Notes under the pieces: generated by a model
Seen by the model: the letters and a program-made list of their open reading frames with translations, nothing else
What the model was told of the DNA's origin: nothing
Databases searched by the model: none
Translations under genes and position numbers: made by a program
Assembly: GCA_009929095.1 (NCBI GenBank)
Contig: SABF01000015.1
Coordinates: 1-15,122 of the forward strand
From: Erysipelotrichia bacterium
GTDB lineage: Bacteria; Bacillota_I; Bacilli_A; Erysipelotrichales; Erysipelotrichaceae
DNA: 15,122 nt
Direction: 5' to 3'
Part shown: piece after piece, positions 14,782 to 15,122 of the stretch
Layout: every line of letters begins with the position of its first letter
How positions within the stretch are numbered: the stretch's first letter is position 1

Positions 14782-15122
14782 TTAAAGAGTCCAATGATGC
14801 TGCTGGAAGGCTGAGGCGATATCCTCTGCTGCCAGCAGCATTTCTTTTTCCATTTCTTCAGTAAAGAAATTCTTTACCGGTGCATCCAGATCTATCTCGG
14901 CAATGACGTTCTGATTGACGATTACCGGCACGCATAGTTCACTGCGGCTGGCACTGTCACAGGCAATGTGATCCTGAATAGCCAGAACATCATCAATGCG
15001 CTGAGCGGTTTTGGTGCGATAGGCCAATCCACATACGCCTCTGCTGAACGGAATGTGCGTGCATGCGGCTTTTCCCTGAAAGGGGCCTAATACCAGTTCG
15101 CTGTTTCTGACCAGATAAAATC
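14782..15122 (-). CDS. msrC: free methionine-(R)-sulfoxide reductase (GAF domain), 5' end beyond the window
   Basis: The frame is open from the right edge to TAA 14782-14784 and gives the last 112 residues of a GAF-domain fRMsr, which reduces free Met-(R)-sulfoxide with thioredoxin-type electrons. The visible part begins VRNSELVLGPFQGKAAC, continues IPFSRGVCG and HIACDSASRSE, and ends in the final GAF helix. All three redox cysteines of the family are present with the known spacings: 10 residues from the Cys of GKAAC to the Cys of RGVC, then 24 to the Cys of HIAC. About 45-50 N-terminal residues are missing beyond 15122. A TTG at 15025-15027 is internal, not a start. The 3' end overlaps the probable terminator of the opposite operon. 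Confidence 0.9.
   Translation of the reverse strand, partial: FYLVRNSELVLGPFQGKAACTHIPFSRGVCGLAYRTKTAQRIDDVLAIQDHIACDSASRSELCVPVIVNQNVIAEIDLDAPVKNFFTEEMEKEMLLAAEDIASAFQQHHWTL
14797..14849 (+). terminator. probable terminator of the psuK-psuG-acetyltransferase operon, inside the convergent gene
   Basis: Arms atgctgctgg (14797-14806) and ccagcagcat (14832-14841) form a perfect 10-bp stem. A 25-nt centre contains a smaller gagg/cctc hairpin (14813-14826). On the plus strand it is followed by tttcttttt (14841-14849). It begins 15 bp after the acetyltransferase stop and lies within the coding sequence of the fRMsr gene on the other strand. Confidence 0.6.

Noticed and set aside
1..15122. CRISPR array, tRNA, rRNA or insertion sequence
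   Set aside because: No regularly spaced repeats, no tRNA- or rRNA-like segments and no transposase gene were seen on either strand.

Overview
The window carries a tightly packed nine-gene cluster on the minus strand (about 10080 down to 1069) that joins a nitrogenase-like two-component reductase to two [FeFe]-hydrogenase maturation proteins and an ABC metal-chelate importer. On its far side are short housekeeping and salvage operons on the plus strand. Strong AGGAG-type ribosome binding sites, rho-independent terminators and the protein repertoire (HydE/HydF, TM1266, DUF3783, AAA/DUF4143, YdhF-type aldo/keto reductase) suggest an anaerobic Bacillota species. It may be a gut or oral Erysipelotrichia or Clostridia member, but that level of assignment is a guess.

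Layout. Positions 1-350 hold only a possible C-terminal fragment and a minus-strand terminator. Positions 352 to about 850 hold a decayed DUF4143/AAA ATPase gene with one premature stop and at least three frameshifts. Positions 1069-10080 (minus strand) are, in transcription order: a TM1266-type small regulator, a FecCD permease, an ABC ATPase with a second TM1266 domain fused to its C-terminus, a HydE-like radical SAM protein, a NifH-like Fe protein, a NifD-like subunit, a NifK-like subunit, a substrate-binding lipoprotein, and HydF. The first seven genes overlap by 4-8 nt and the last two junctions have 4-nt gaps, so this reads as one translationally coupled operon. Positions 10081-10432 are a divergent regulatory region with a plausible minus-strand promoter, a terminator-like hairpin in the operon leader, and a plus-strand promoter and hairpin. 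Positions 10433-11943 (plus) hold an aldo/keto reductase and a DUF3783 protein, ended by a clear terminator. Positions 12119-14781 (plus) hold a pseudouridine salvage operon (psuK-psuG) followed by an AAC(3)-family acetyltransferase; its likely terminator lies inside the 3' end of the convergent gene. Positions 14782-15122 (minus) are a free methionine-(R)-sulfoxide reductase that runs off the window.

How it may work. HydE and HydF are known as assembly factors for the [FeFe]-hydrogenase H-cluster, acting with HydG. Here HydE-like and HydF proteins are interleaved with a NifH/NifD/NifK-like trio and a FecBCD/BtuCDF-type importer, with no HydG or HydA in the window. The simplest reading is an uncharacterised reductase whose active-site metallocofactor, or imported metal-chelate or tetrapyrrole substrate, needs HydE/HydF-type chemistry, with TM1266 domains sensing a metabolite both in a free regulator and on the transporter ATPase. 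The gene identities are strong. The function is inference.
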